A DNA stretch of 36,052 nt, taken from assembly GCA_000708835.1 (NCBI GenBank), contig DF237705.1, positions 1 to 36,052 on the forward strand, in the 5' to 3' direction. The translations under genes were made by a program, and so were the position numbers. The stretch comes from Klebsormidium nitens. Its lineage: Eukaryota > Streptophyta > Klebsormidiophyceae > Klebsormidiales > Klebsormidiaceae. Shown here one piece after another: positions 11,601-20,057 of the stretch. The notes beneath the pieces were generated by a model. The model was not told the DNA's origin. It worked only from the letters and a program-made list of their open reading frames with translations, and did no database searches. Positions within the stretch are counted from its first letter, which is position 1. The number at the start of each line of letters is the position of its first letter.

Positions 11601-14141
11601 GTGGGCTCGGGAGTCCTCGTTCTCCCTCCTTCCGTCTTGTGAGAAGACGTTTGGATGAAGCTTACTTCACGCAGTTGTCCCTCTCCCCGATTTCTGACTC
11701 TGCCTCCGTGGGCTGTGGGCTACAGGCGCAGTTCAACGTGCAGCTGGCGGCGTCCGGGTATGACCTGGACAAGTGGCGCCGCTCCAAACTCAACTTCGCT
11801 CAGGCGGAGCTCGAAATCCTGGACGCCAACGGTGAGCGAGGCTACAACGGCAAGGCCAACGGGCGGCGGGCTATATTGCTTGGAGGGCCCGCTCAATAGC
11901 TAGCTGCGACTGTGCTGAATGAGGACGAGGGGCGGACTTAGCGTTCGGTTATGGTTACCTCATGATCTTGCACGGAAGCAGGAAGGGCTCGCGTGGAGTG
12001 TACGACTGTAATGCGACTAGACTCAGCCCGGTCTGCAGGCTGACGGCTCGTGTTGCCGTTTGTGCAGGCGGGGCTGGTTGGGACCTGGCCCGCTCCTTGC
12101 TCCGGCCCCGCGACGGCCTCTGGTGCCCGCGCCCGACCGCCCGGCAGGCGCTGCGCCACCGCTTCCTGACGCAGTCCTTACGCTGGGCCACCGAGCCAGT
12201 CCCGCAGCCCACCAAGAGCGGCAAGAAAAAGGCCGCCTCGAGCAGCGGCAAGAAGGCGCGCGAGCCCGTGCTCGCGCCCGCCCTCTCCTTTGGGTGGGCC
12301 CTCGGGGGGCGGCCATCCGCTGAGGCGCCCGCTGAGGCCGCCAGCTCGAGCCGGGGCGGGGGCAGCCTGCCGTTCCTGAACCGCAGCCGGTCGGGCCCGA
12401 AGCTGGCGGACGCGGGGGCCAAGTTCGACCGCAAGGTGAAGCTGAAGGCGACCGTCGTGGCGGGGCGCGCGCCGCAGTCCGCCGTCGCGTGGAGCGCGCT
12501 GCTGCCGCTGAGCACGCCCTTCAACGCCCCCGCACAGCCCGCTGCAGAAGCGCCCCGCGCGCTGGCCGAGCCGCTCCGCGGGCTGAAGCGCCTCGTGGGG
12601 CTGGACGCGGGCGCGCTGCCCGTGCCGCCCGCTCGGGAGGCCGTCCCGCCCGAGTTTCCGCACGTGGCGGCACTCGCGCAGCTGCTGCGGGCCGCCCACC
12701 TGCACCAGCATGTGCCGGTGGGGCTGCAGCCGCTGGCCCGGCCCCAGGGGGGAAAAGCCCGCAGTGCCAACGCGCAGCCGCAACGGGAACCGCAACGGCC
12801 GCGCAAGCTGGAGCTATCACCTGCAGCGCAGACGACCCTCCGGCGGGTGGCGCAGATTGGTGTGCCGCTCGCGGCGGCGAGTGTGATCGTAGCGGCCAGC
12901 GGGTCCATGGTGAGGGGTTCGCGGGCAGACCGTAGGAAGCCGCCACATGTGACGTCAGCGATAGTCCGCTGAGGGCGCGTACCCCCCTTCTTTCCAGTAC
13001 GGGGGAGAGTAGTGCCACAATTGTCGAGGCAATCTGGTTAAGTGTAATCTACATGTGTAAAGAACTAGCGAACGGTGTACGCTATTGCGAAAATGTCTGA
13101 AACGAGCCGTAGGGTAGGTTCCGCTTCAGATTGCAAGTCTCGTTTCTTCTGACCATGCACGGTGCGTGCAGGCGGTGCTGGCGGTGAAGACGTCCGTAGA
13201 GACTGGGTACAGCATGGGCCAGGGCCTCGCGCAGACGCTCGGCTCGGCCGCCCTGCTGTCTGCCATCTACCACTACGTTCTCAGGTCAGGGGCCGCCCCG
13301 AACCACCCAGCACGTATCCCCTCCGGTCCAGATTTACTCAGAGCACTTTCGTCTTTGTCCGGTCCAGGACTCCGCTTTGCCCGCTGCGGTTGCTCTCGTC
13401 GGCTGCTTGCTCGCCTTACGTTTGTCTTCCCGGTGGCCCTGCTCTGGCCCCCTCTCCGGGGGATCCCCCTCATTGTCCCCCCTGCTCACTGGCCGCGTAC
13501 TTTGCTGCGTGCAGGCCCGGCCTGTCCACCTCCTCCCGGCCCCCCCCCTCCCCCTTCACCGCCGCTGGCTTGGCCGGCGCCCCCCCCCGCAACTGAGCCC
13601 TGCCGGCACTCTGCCGCCCGCGTATACCACGTGGCTCGTCCCCCCGAGCAGCGCGAGCCAGGGCGAGCAGGCCAGCCCCGGCAACGCTGGTGAAGGTGAG
13701 GCACACCCGCCGGAAGTGGGGCAGCCCTTGGCGGGCCTGCCGCATCCGAGCGGAGCCCCGCAGTCGCTCTTCAGCGGGACGGCAGCTTGCACGCCCGTCC
13801 CGTCTGGAAGCCAGCAATGCACAGGGGGCTGCCCTTATCTGATCTCTTGCCGGCGCAGGAACTCTCTTCCCGTCAGCCCCAACGATTCTTATCGCAGACT
13901 TGCGTTCCGTGTCCCTTGCCGTCCGCGAGTGCGCACTGACGTGTCGCTCCCCTGGTCGCTGTGTGCTGCAGGGGTGAGCGGCGCGGTGCGCGAGATGGAG
14001 GCGCAGCTGGCGTCGCTGGAGGCGACCATCCAGGGCGGGCACGACTTCAACGTGGCGCAGAAGCAGCTGCTCGCGCGCGTCGAGGCGCTCCTGCTCGAGT
14101 CCACGCTGCAGCCGCCCGCGGGGCAAGCGCAGGTGCCGTAA
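8601..14141 (+). CDS. STN7/STN8 (Stt7/Stl1) family chloroplast thylakoid Ser/Thr protein kinase, 12 exons, 864 aa
   Basis: Exons: 8601-8839, 9110-9328, 9652-9855, 10120-10183, 10401-10614, 10818-10930, 11152-11364, 11726-11831, 12068-12909, 13172-13284, 13598-13695, 13972-14141. All phases agree. The order is a Ser/Ala-rich transit-peptide-like N-terminus, one membrane segment near 117-130, and the family's post-membrane motif GVLDIMWAP. The kinase domain follows at ~160-500. It has GEGSFGVV (167-174), VLKK (Lys191 or 192), HRDVKPLN (317-324), DLG instead of DFG (338-340, normal for this family) and DPIYCAPEQY. A Pro/Ala/Lys-rich linker of ~200 residues leads to a hydrophobic pair of segments (~715-775) and a helical, probably coiled-coil tail. 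STN7 phosphorylates LHCII for state transitions and STN8 phosphorylates photosystem II core proteins; which role applies is unclear. The APEQY segment is nearer STN7. At 864 aa it exceeds plant STN7 (562) and Chlamydomonas Stt7 (754). The frame is open upstream to 8457 without an ATG, so ATG 8601 (good context) was chosen. Exon 11 is the least certain. Confidence 0.9.
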
Positions 14142-15377
14142 CTAACACGGCATGCCGGGCGGGCCGGGCTTAGCGGAGGCACGGAGCGCAGCGCTCTTTG
14201 TTAGAAGGAACGAGTACATTTGTAGGAGCCGGACGAGAATAGTTGTTTGACCTAGACATGGTAGTATTATCAATGTGCATTGCGGCCCTCGTCTTTGAAT
14301 GTCCTAGCAACATGCATCTGTTAAGGCTCACACAGGCTAGGGGGTCTTTAAATAATTGGCTTGAGTACTCTCAAAGTACGTCGTGGCTAGTGGCCAACAT
14401 TCGGATCAGTAGTTTAAGATAGAGGATAGGGCGTTGATTGTTACCTCGTCCCATTGACGAGCAACCCGGGGTGCCTCCACAAGCAAATCTCCCCGCTCCA
14501 TGCTTCTAGCTCGACTTACCAGCGATCAGCTACTCAACCGTTGGTAGCACATTGTTGCGGCATAGCTTACAGCATTTTCCAAGCAAGCTGCCAGAATTTC
14601 TTGTCAACTGATTTAAGCTGAGTTGGCACAACAGCATGTTGACGAATTTTCATCCAACACCCCATGCTACAAACGGCAGGCCCGTCGCTCCTGGATTTGG
14701 GAAGTTGTATTCACTTGCACCAGCCTGATCGCAAGCAGATTCCACCGCCCTCTTGCACAAGGTAGCGCGGGCGCCGCCGCTGCCATCTGCCATCTCGGTC
14801 CCGGACTCAGTATTCCCGGACGAGACGTATTGCTCTCCTGCTAGTCTTCGACGTCATGAGATGAAACTCTTCATGGATTGACGGCAGGTGATCACCGCTT
14901 TTTGAGTCGAAAGACGCACTCAGGGTGACGACCTGGCGAAAGCCCATGACGCCTAATTGTAAAAAGCATTGGGTCATGCTGAATGCGTTAACGAGCCGTC
15001 TCGCGGATATCTGTCACATGAGCTGTAGGTGAAGATCTCGGATCGGATCATGATCAAGCTAGACTCTCGTTGATTAACCGAAATTTCAATCACGGTACGT
15101 GATGCCGCTCATGAAGGAGCCGTACTTTTTCGTCTGACCTTTTCTTTGGAATTGTTCAAATCCCGTTGACTTGAACTTCGACCCCTCAGACTCCGGAGGC
15201 TTAAGAAAATCATGACGTCAATTCGGCAAAGTAGGTCATGCCACCGTCTTTTCAAGGTGATTCCGCAAGGAGAGTCTCCTTTCGATGCGAAAACGTAGCT
15301 TGAAATCCGTCTTCATGGGCCCCAGCGCGTGTATGAAGCTTCCGACACTGTCCGACGTTTAGAGTTGCTCGATGATC
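14142..15377. other. Intergenic region, nothing recognised
   Basis: This is the 3' flank of the kinase gene followed by about 1 kb without recognisable coding or RNA features. A GTTCAAATCCC string near 15146 resembles a tRNA B box, but no cloverleaf can be drawn around it. Confidence 0.5.
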
Positions 15378-15706
15378 GCCACGTGGCACCATCGGACGGC
15401 TAGAAATGTAGTTCGAGTCACCTTCGCCCACAAATGAAGCAATCAAGCAGCGAGCAATTGGTCAGCGTTTTGCCCCCTCATCTTTCAGCGGACCAATCCG
15501 GGGCGCCCCCCAATTCAGGGGCAGGACCTCTGTCCAGGGGTGCTCTACGGAGCTCCTCGAAGAACATTTTCACAACCAAAACCCACCTAAATCTAACCCC
15601 TTTCCCCAGAATCCACGACACACAACCCGTCAGAGTTCTCGCCATCGTCAACCACCACCGAAATCAATCCTGGCCACATACAATTGCGTCAAATTTGAAA
15701 TTGACA
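15378..15706 (+). repeat. Four-copy cassette, copy 1: promoter-like block, structured core, AUG-free tail
   Basis: In order: G-box GCCACGTGGC (15378-15387), CCATCGGACGG directly after it, GCCCACAAA (15426), and the core (15486-15566). A tract poor in G and free of ATG then runs to the first ATG at 15706. The spacing from GCCCACA to the core is 60 bp. This is the most diverged copy: its TATA position reads GCAATTGG and the outer pairs of the first core hairpin are lost. A TTTT run follows the core at once (15567-15570). Whether the unit is transcribed is inference. Confidence 0.7.
15486..15566 (+). ncRNA. Conserved GC-rich core, copy 1 (putative structured RNA or 5' leader)
   Basis: Homologous to the cores at 16500-16579 (-), 17840-17919 (+) and 18608-18668 (-). 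It keeps AATCCGGGGCGCCCCCC, the GGACCTCTGTCC hairpin and GGGGTGCTCTACGGAGCTCC. Two of its differences from copy 3 fall in the third stem and both turn a G-C pair into a G-U pair, which is compatible with RNA folding. RNA type is unknown; no known family was recognised. Confidence 0.4.
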
Positions 15707-15728
15707 TGATTCTCGTTGCATGACTTGA

Positions 15729-15971
15729 ATGACGCATCGAAACCCCAAACAAATCTCATGTTCTGTGATTTATAAACGGATGGTGCTTGCAACCAAGAAG
15801 GTGGTGCCTGACAAGTCTGTATCTGCGAAACCTGATGATGGGGCTCGTCTAAGCGCCATCTGTCGGAGGGCTTGTTTTTTTTCAAGGTTGACGTTTGCCG
15901 TGAACACGCCCGATATGCACGTGCTACTCAGCAATCAACCAAGGCTTTGCAAGAGAAGTCGCGGCTGCTAG
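15729..15971 (+). CDS. Short hypothetical ORF downstream of cassette copy 1, 80 aa
   Basis: ATG-started frame lying just after a five-codon ORF that begins at 15706. The product is basic with no recognised domain. It is listed only because an ORF follows each of the four cassettes; by itself it could be chance. Confidence 0.12.
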   Translation: MTHRNPKQISCSVIYKRMVLATKKVVPDKSVSAKPDDGARLSAICRRACFFSRLTFAVNTPDMHVLLSNQPRLCKRSRGC

Positions 15972-16164
15972 CAGTGACTCTGAGAGATTGTGTTCTCAGA
16001 CCGATACGTCTTTAACTTGGTCGTGACATCGCTCCGAACCAGAAACTTGCGTTGGCTGAACACTGAAAGCAGATTTGATCAGACACGTACATGGACAGTG
16101 ACAAACCGACAGGTTCGGAGGTGACCTGCTAGCATGCAGACGTTTAATTCTCAAATTTCGAGTT

Positions 16165-16347
16165 CTAAGTTGTCGCGCTGCTCAGTAACGAGTTCAGCGA
16201 AGGTGGCATCGACATGAGCAGGAGCAAGGCGCAAATGTGAACAAACCGACATGCTATGCGATCACGCTGCTTGTCCATAACATGGCTTACATTCGGGACG
16301 AGTAGAGTAGATGAGTTGAGTGAAGATTCAAGTGCTGGTGGTTGCAT
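16165..16347 (-). CDS. Short hypothetical ORF downstream of cassette copy 2, 60 aa
   Basis: This begins at the first ATG after core copy 2, about 230 nt downstream. The start is Ser/Leu-rich (MQPPALESSLNSSTLLV) and a hydrophobic stretch HICALLLLMSMPP lies later. A GTAAGC string inside the frame, after LLVPN, could be a splice donor, so this may be the first exon of a longer gene. No family is recognised. Confidence 0.18.
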   Translation of the reverse strand: MQPPALESSLNSSTLLVPNVSHVMDKQRDRIACRFVHICALLLLMSMPPSLNSLLSSATT

Positions 16348-16681
16348 ATCTGAGGGGGTTCGGTTGTTGTGGTAGCAATTGATGTGGCTGCGGTTGAGTG
16401 AAAAGGGGAGCGAATGATGAAACTTGATGCGGTGGGTATTGTAATGATGTGGTGGTGTTTGAGTGAGGAGGGGAGTGACGGAATAGTTTGGGATGGGTTT
16501 GTTCCGGGGGAGCTCCGTGGAGCACCCCTGGACAGAGGTCCTGCCCCTGGGCCGGGGGGCGCCCCGGATCGATCCACTGAATGACAATGAGCAGAACGCT
16601 GACCTATGTATGCACTGCGTTTCCACCTTCTCTGTGGGCGGACCTGAGATTGTTGCGACCCGTCCGATGGTACCACGTGGC
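16347..16681 (-). repeat. Four-copy cassette, copy 2 (reverse strand)
   Basis: Read on -: GCCACGTGGT (from 16681), CCATCGGACGG, GCCCACAGA (from 16639), a CATACATA TATA-like box (from 16612), the core (16579-16500), then a very G-poor C/A/T tract without ATG to 16347. GCCCACA to core is 60 bp and the TATA-like box to core is 33 bp. It faces copy 1. Confidence 0.78.
16500..16579 (-). ncRNA. Conserved GC-rich core, copy 2
   Basis: 80 bp, nearly identical to copy 3 with only a few substitutions in the GGTCCAGGTTCAGGACC part. It contains GGATCGATCC, a CCGGGG/CCCCGG hairpin, GGAC/GTCC, and GGGG-GCTCC/GGAGC-CCCC, ending in GGAACA. Confidence 0.45.
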
Positions 16682-17287
16682 ACATCGAATGGCATCGGTG
16701 CAAAACCGCGCTACCGCGGCCGACGGCAGCGTGCCCAGAAAAGGCACGAGTCGACTGCGACCGCTTGGCTACTGGGAAACGGGCAATACGAATGGCAGAG
16801 CCGGAAGCATTCTCCAATAGCCAGAATCGGAGCCAATAAGGAGCCTTGTCAGGCTGCGTCTTTACGTCAAGCTGGCACGATACTTTGCCAAACATGAATC
16901 TGGAAGGCCGTCTTCTCAGGCGTTGTCCTAAAATTGCGGTGGCAACTTGACGAACAGAGAGTTGCAGGTATATCACGCGGCTCACATGTACTGCTCAGTG
17001 GCCACGAAGAGCAAAGATCTGGGCTGTACTGCGCACTACCGGCTCGCGTGAGAAACTATCCTGAGCACAGTGATTCGAGTGAGGCGAGTGACCCTCTTGA
17101 GCAGCTCTCACAGTGAGTGACTCTCATGATCAGTGAGCGGCTCTCGTAACTTGGTATATTCCAGGTTCCAAACGCACACTGTCACACTAGAACAAGCTTA
17201 TCAGATCGAACAAGCAAGTGAGCTTTGTTCGGAGCTTGTTTTATCCGCCAAACGCTGGAACTCCTGCTATGCAAGATCATATGAGAC

Positions 17288-17707
17288 ATGGGCAATCTCG
17301 CGTGGGCACGCACGACTCGCATCTTTTCACGCCAAGTGGAACCGAGGATAGTACTGGACAGGAGCTTCCTCAAAAAGATGCCGTTCCTTATGCCCTTTGA
17401 TCGGACGTTAGAAATGATGGGTCCTTACGAAATTGCCTCCCAGCAAGTCAGTCGAGATGTGTACTCTACTAACATGACCGCCACGAGAGGCTCAATCAAG
17501 TTGCAGCAATCCCGGATCCGCTTGTCCGCGCAGTTTGACAGGAAGCTCCGGCGAAAAGATGAATCTGAGAGCAAGGAACAGCTTCTCGATCTGCTTCGAT
17601 TTTCGCGTCCTGCATCTAAAGCGTGGGCATCACTTTCCCTGCTTTGGACAGCTTGCCTCCAGCGCGAAGCGGAGGATGTGCCGCAGAGCGCGTCAGGTTT
17701 CGCGTAG
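17288..17707 (+). CDS. Hypothetical ORF, 139 aa, between divergent cassette copies 2 and 3
   Basis: An uninterrupted ATG-started frame with a basic, Ser/Leu-rich product (for example RSFLKKMPFLMPFDRTLEMM). No domain is recognised. It ends 25 bp before the G-box of cassette copy 3. It may be chance, an exon, or cargo of a mobile element. Confidence 0.2.
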   Translation: MGNLAWARTTRIFSRQVEPRIVLDRSFLKKMPFLMPFDRTLEMMGPYEIASQQVSRDVYSTNMTATRGSIKLQQSRIRLSAQFDRKLRRKDESESKEQLLDLLRFSRPASKAWASLSLLWTACLQREAEDVPQSASGFA

Positions 17708-17731
17708 TTGTGTCATCACCGTCCGATGAAA

Positions 17732-18028
17732 GCCACGTGGCCAAATCGAGCGGTAGAAAGTTTCCGTTCGTTGTGAGTCGGCCCACAGAAAAGGGAGACA
17801 AACAGGGTGTATATAAGGGAGTGTCCTGCCCTCGTGGTTCAGTGGATCGATCCGGGGCGCCCCCCGGTCCAGGTTCAGGACCTCTGTCCAGGGGTGCTCC
17901 ACGGAGCTCCCCCGGAACAGCTCTTCACACAACTTCCTCCTCAAAACAACCCTTACATATCAAACAGATTCCGACAACAAACACAAATCTTCCAAACCTC
18001 TCCTATAATCAATTACAACAAACACACA
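17732..18028 (+). repeat. Four-copy cassette, copy 3: best preserved promoter and core
   Basis: G-box GCCACGTGGC (17732-17741), GCCCACAGA (17781), canonical TATATAA (17810-17816), core (17840-17919), then a C/A-rich tract with almost no G and no ATG until 18028. GCCCACA to core is 59 bp and TATA to core is 30 bp, so a transcript would be expected to begin at or near the first base of the core. The first ORF is only 20 codons long. Confidence 0.8.
17840..17919 (+). ncRNA. Conserved GC-rich core, copy 3 (reference copy)
   Basis: Possible stems: CCGGGG/CCCCGG with loop CGCC (17852-17867); GGAC/GTCC with loop CTCT (17878-17889); and GGGG-T-GCTCC / GGAGC-T-CCCC (17891-17912). GGATCGATCC (17844-17853) is palindromic and overlaps the first stem, so alternative folds exist. 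It is the sharply conserved part of the cassette. It is not recognised as tRNA, 5S, U-snRNA, 7SL or any ribozyme family I know. Confidence 0.45.
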
Positions 18029-18172
18029 TGTCCCAAACTAAGTTCTCATGCCGCAATCCCAACGTCAGACACTCACTTGACATCCTATGACTGAATATGC
18101 TCATACTTCTTGAAGAGCCGCATGTTTTCATTCAATTCTACGTCCGGCTAAACAAACATGCGTGGCGAACCG

Positions 18173-18544
18173 TCAGTAGGAGACGAATATCAAAAAAATC
18201 ATTTGCTGCCTTTGGCTCATGCATGGGCTTTCGTTGAAAAGTGCCAGAATGTGCATGCTCTCGCGAAATTGAACGTGGAACAACCGTTTCCAGCACCTGA
18301 ATGACATGATACTTTGCGTCATCGTGCTTGACCTGTGAGGGTCGTGAACATTCGTCAAGCGTGCTAACCAAGTAAGCAGTGCGCGTTTATCCGGCGTGAG
18401 TTCTGAAAAAAACCGCCCCCCGTGGTTGCCACAGACGAGGACTGGCTGTGTCAAATCAGAAGCGGACCCTCTGGCTGGAAAGTCCTCGTCAAGGATGCTG
18501 GTTTGCGGTTGGTTAGGTTGGGTTTGTTCAGAATAATGGGTCAT
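18173..18544 (-). CDS. Hypothetical ORF downstream of cassette copy 4, 123 aa
   Basis: This begins at the first ATG after core copy 4 (about 124 nt downstream, context TTACATGACC). The start is Gln/Asn/Pro-rich and continues through SELTPDKRALLTWLARLTNV. No family is recognised. It is the longest ORF following any of the four cassettes and so the best candidate for a real product. A run of seven T on the sense strand (18412-18406) lies inside the frame and would stop RNA polymerase III. Confidence 0.25.
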   Translation of the reverse strand: MTHYSEQTQPNQPQTSILDEDFPARGSASDLTQPVLVCGNHGGRFFSELTPDKRALLTWLARLTNVHDPHRSSTMTQSIMSFRCWKRLFHVQFRESMHILALFNESPCMSQRQQMIFLIFVSY

Positions 18545-18778
18545 GTAATTTGTTATTGGTCGGAGGTGGTAGCGGATGAGGGAGTGGTATTGAGGGCGGT
18601 GATGGGTTGTTCCGGGGGAGCTCCGTAGAGTGCCCCTGGACCGGGGGGCGCCCCGGATCGATCCACTGGAAAATCCAAGGGCAGGCGCTGAGTTATGTAT
18701 GCACTGCTCGTCTGAGGGTTTTGTGGGCAGAGTCAATAAATCCAGGACTTTTCGAGCCGTCCGATGGTGCCACGTGGC
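18544..18778 (-). repeat. Four-copy cassette, copy 4 (reverse strand, shortened core)
   Basis: Read on -: GCCACGTGGC (from 18778), CCATCGGACGG, GCCCACAAA (from 18728), a CATACATA TATA-like box (from 18701), the core (18668-18608), and a G-poor, ATG-free leader to 18544. GCCCACA to core is 60 bp and the TATA-like box to core is 33 bp. It faces copy 3. Confidence 0.78.
18608..18668 (-). ncRNA. Conserved GC-rich core, copy 4, with internal deletion
   Basis: 61 bp instead of 80. The missing ~19 bp corresponds to one unit between two CCAGGGG direct repeats in the other copies, removing the GGAC/GTCC hairpin. The first hairpin and the closing GGGG/CCCC arms remain. Confidence 0.4.
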
Positions 18779-20057
18779 ATCCGTCGGACTACTGTGGTCA
18801 CGAAGACGCCGAGCACGAGACTGACGGTGGCTTTAACAGCCCGTCCAAGTTGCGAGATAGGAGGAAGGAAGGGAGCTCAAGTGGAAGATAGATGATCGTG
18901 TGACCATCTGCGGCCTTTCTGCACCGTTTCTCCTGCCAGCGCATGTCAGTCTTCCACCTTAGGAGCAGGACTGCCGTCATCCAACAGATCTTTAGAGTAT
19001 GGAATAGACGAGCACAAAGACCAGTTCTGATCGGTCTTCTTGTCAAAGCGCTGGATACCGAGTCCCGTGTTTAAGACAAAGGCATACTAAAACACATACC
19101 GTATTCAGTGTTGCCAGACCCGATCCTGGATGAAGGAGATGACCACGTGCAAGCGTGGAGTGAAGATTTCTCAAGCTCTAGTGGCAGCAGCCATCCTCAC
19201 GGCAGCGCTCCCGCGGTCCGCTCAGCTGGTTTTGAGAGAGCTTCTCAGGATTGTCCGAGTCTGCCCCCAAACAGGGGGTGCCACCGGACAAAACGCTGGC
19301 TCATCGTTTGAGTCCGAGTACGTGAACCTTATATAAGAAGTGATCTCGGTGGAGGATGTCGCCACGTGTCACACGAGCTTTCGTTTACTCAACAGCTCGA
19401 TTGCATTATACGTGCGTACAATCACGGCCAGGCTGGCCGGAGGTCCCGGTGGCCAGAGTTCTAGCAGAGGCATCTCCTGAAGCTACCTATGCTCTGGAGA
19501 TAACAGTCGAGTATTATAGAAGACTCGTGCTTAAAGATACATCTACCCATATGTGCTGGTCGAAAGCTCTTCATATATGTATGCCATTGAACTTATACAA
19601 TCAGCCGCGGCCTGCATTTTCCTCTTCAGTGCGCGCACCGCTCGAGATGCTGCATGTTGCGTTGCACCAACTCTCACTTACAAGCTATAAGCATCTAACT
19701 TATGATCCGGCGTGACTACGTTAAATGACTGTTCTCCATTATGGAACGACAATTATATAGTCGACTTTGCAAACTGCAATGGACTTAGAATGTTCTCAGA
19801 ATGTTCTCAACAATCTGCACAACAACCATAGCAGCTTCTATCTACAGACGCAATCACTCCTATCACGAGTGCTTTCCCAATATCACAAGCAAATACAATA
19901 GACCTCGTCACAAGCCGCTTTCTTACTTTTTAACGAGGATATTTATGCACCGCCTTTACACGTCGTAGCAAAGAAGCAATCGAACGGATTGGAAGTTAGG
20001 GCGGGCACCTCAACCATCTACAGTGTACATAGATTTAAGACGTCAACCAGACACGAG
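18779..20057. other. Intergenic region before the IST1 gene 3' end
   Basis: This holds only short frames with no recognised product. A TATATAAG string lies at about 19331, but nothing resembling the cassette core follows it. The right end should be the 3' UTR of the - strand IST1 gene. Confidence 0.45.

Noticed and set aside
11955-12908. 317-codon open frame on - across kinase exon 9
   Set aside because: Shadow of the GC-rich + strand exon that continues the kinase domain in phase; its product is Ala/Arg/Gly-rich without a recognisable motif.
13515-13596. Alternative kinase exon 11 starting at 13515
   Set aside because: In the phase left by exon 10 it reaches a stop at 13594-13596. The acceptor at 13597 keeps phase into exon 12 and its helical tail.
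15140-15170. tRNA B-box-like GTTCAAATCCC
   Set aside because: No matching A box, anticodon stem or acceptor stem can be drawn around it.
17830-17885. tRNA-derived SINE with A box (TGGTTCAGTGG) and B box (GGTTCAGGACC)
   Set aside because: These boxes occur only in copy 3. The other three cassettes change the A-box part and two change the B-box part, whereas the upstream boxes and core are kept.
19321-19715. TATATAAG followed by a 119-codon ORF starting at 19356
   Set aside because: The ATG is only about 26 bp after the TATA box, too close for a normal leader, and the product shows no domain.
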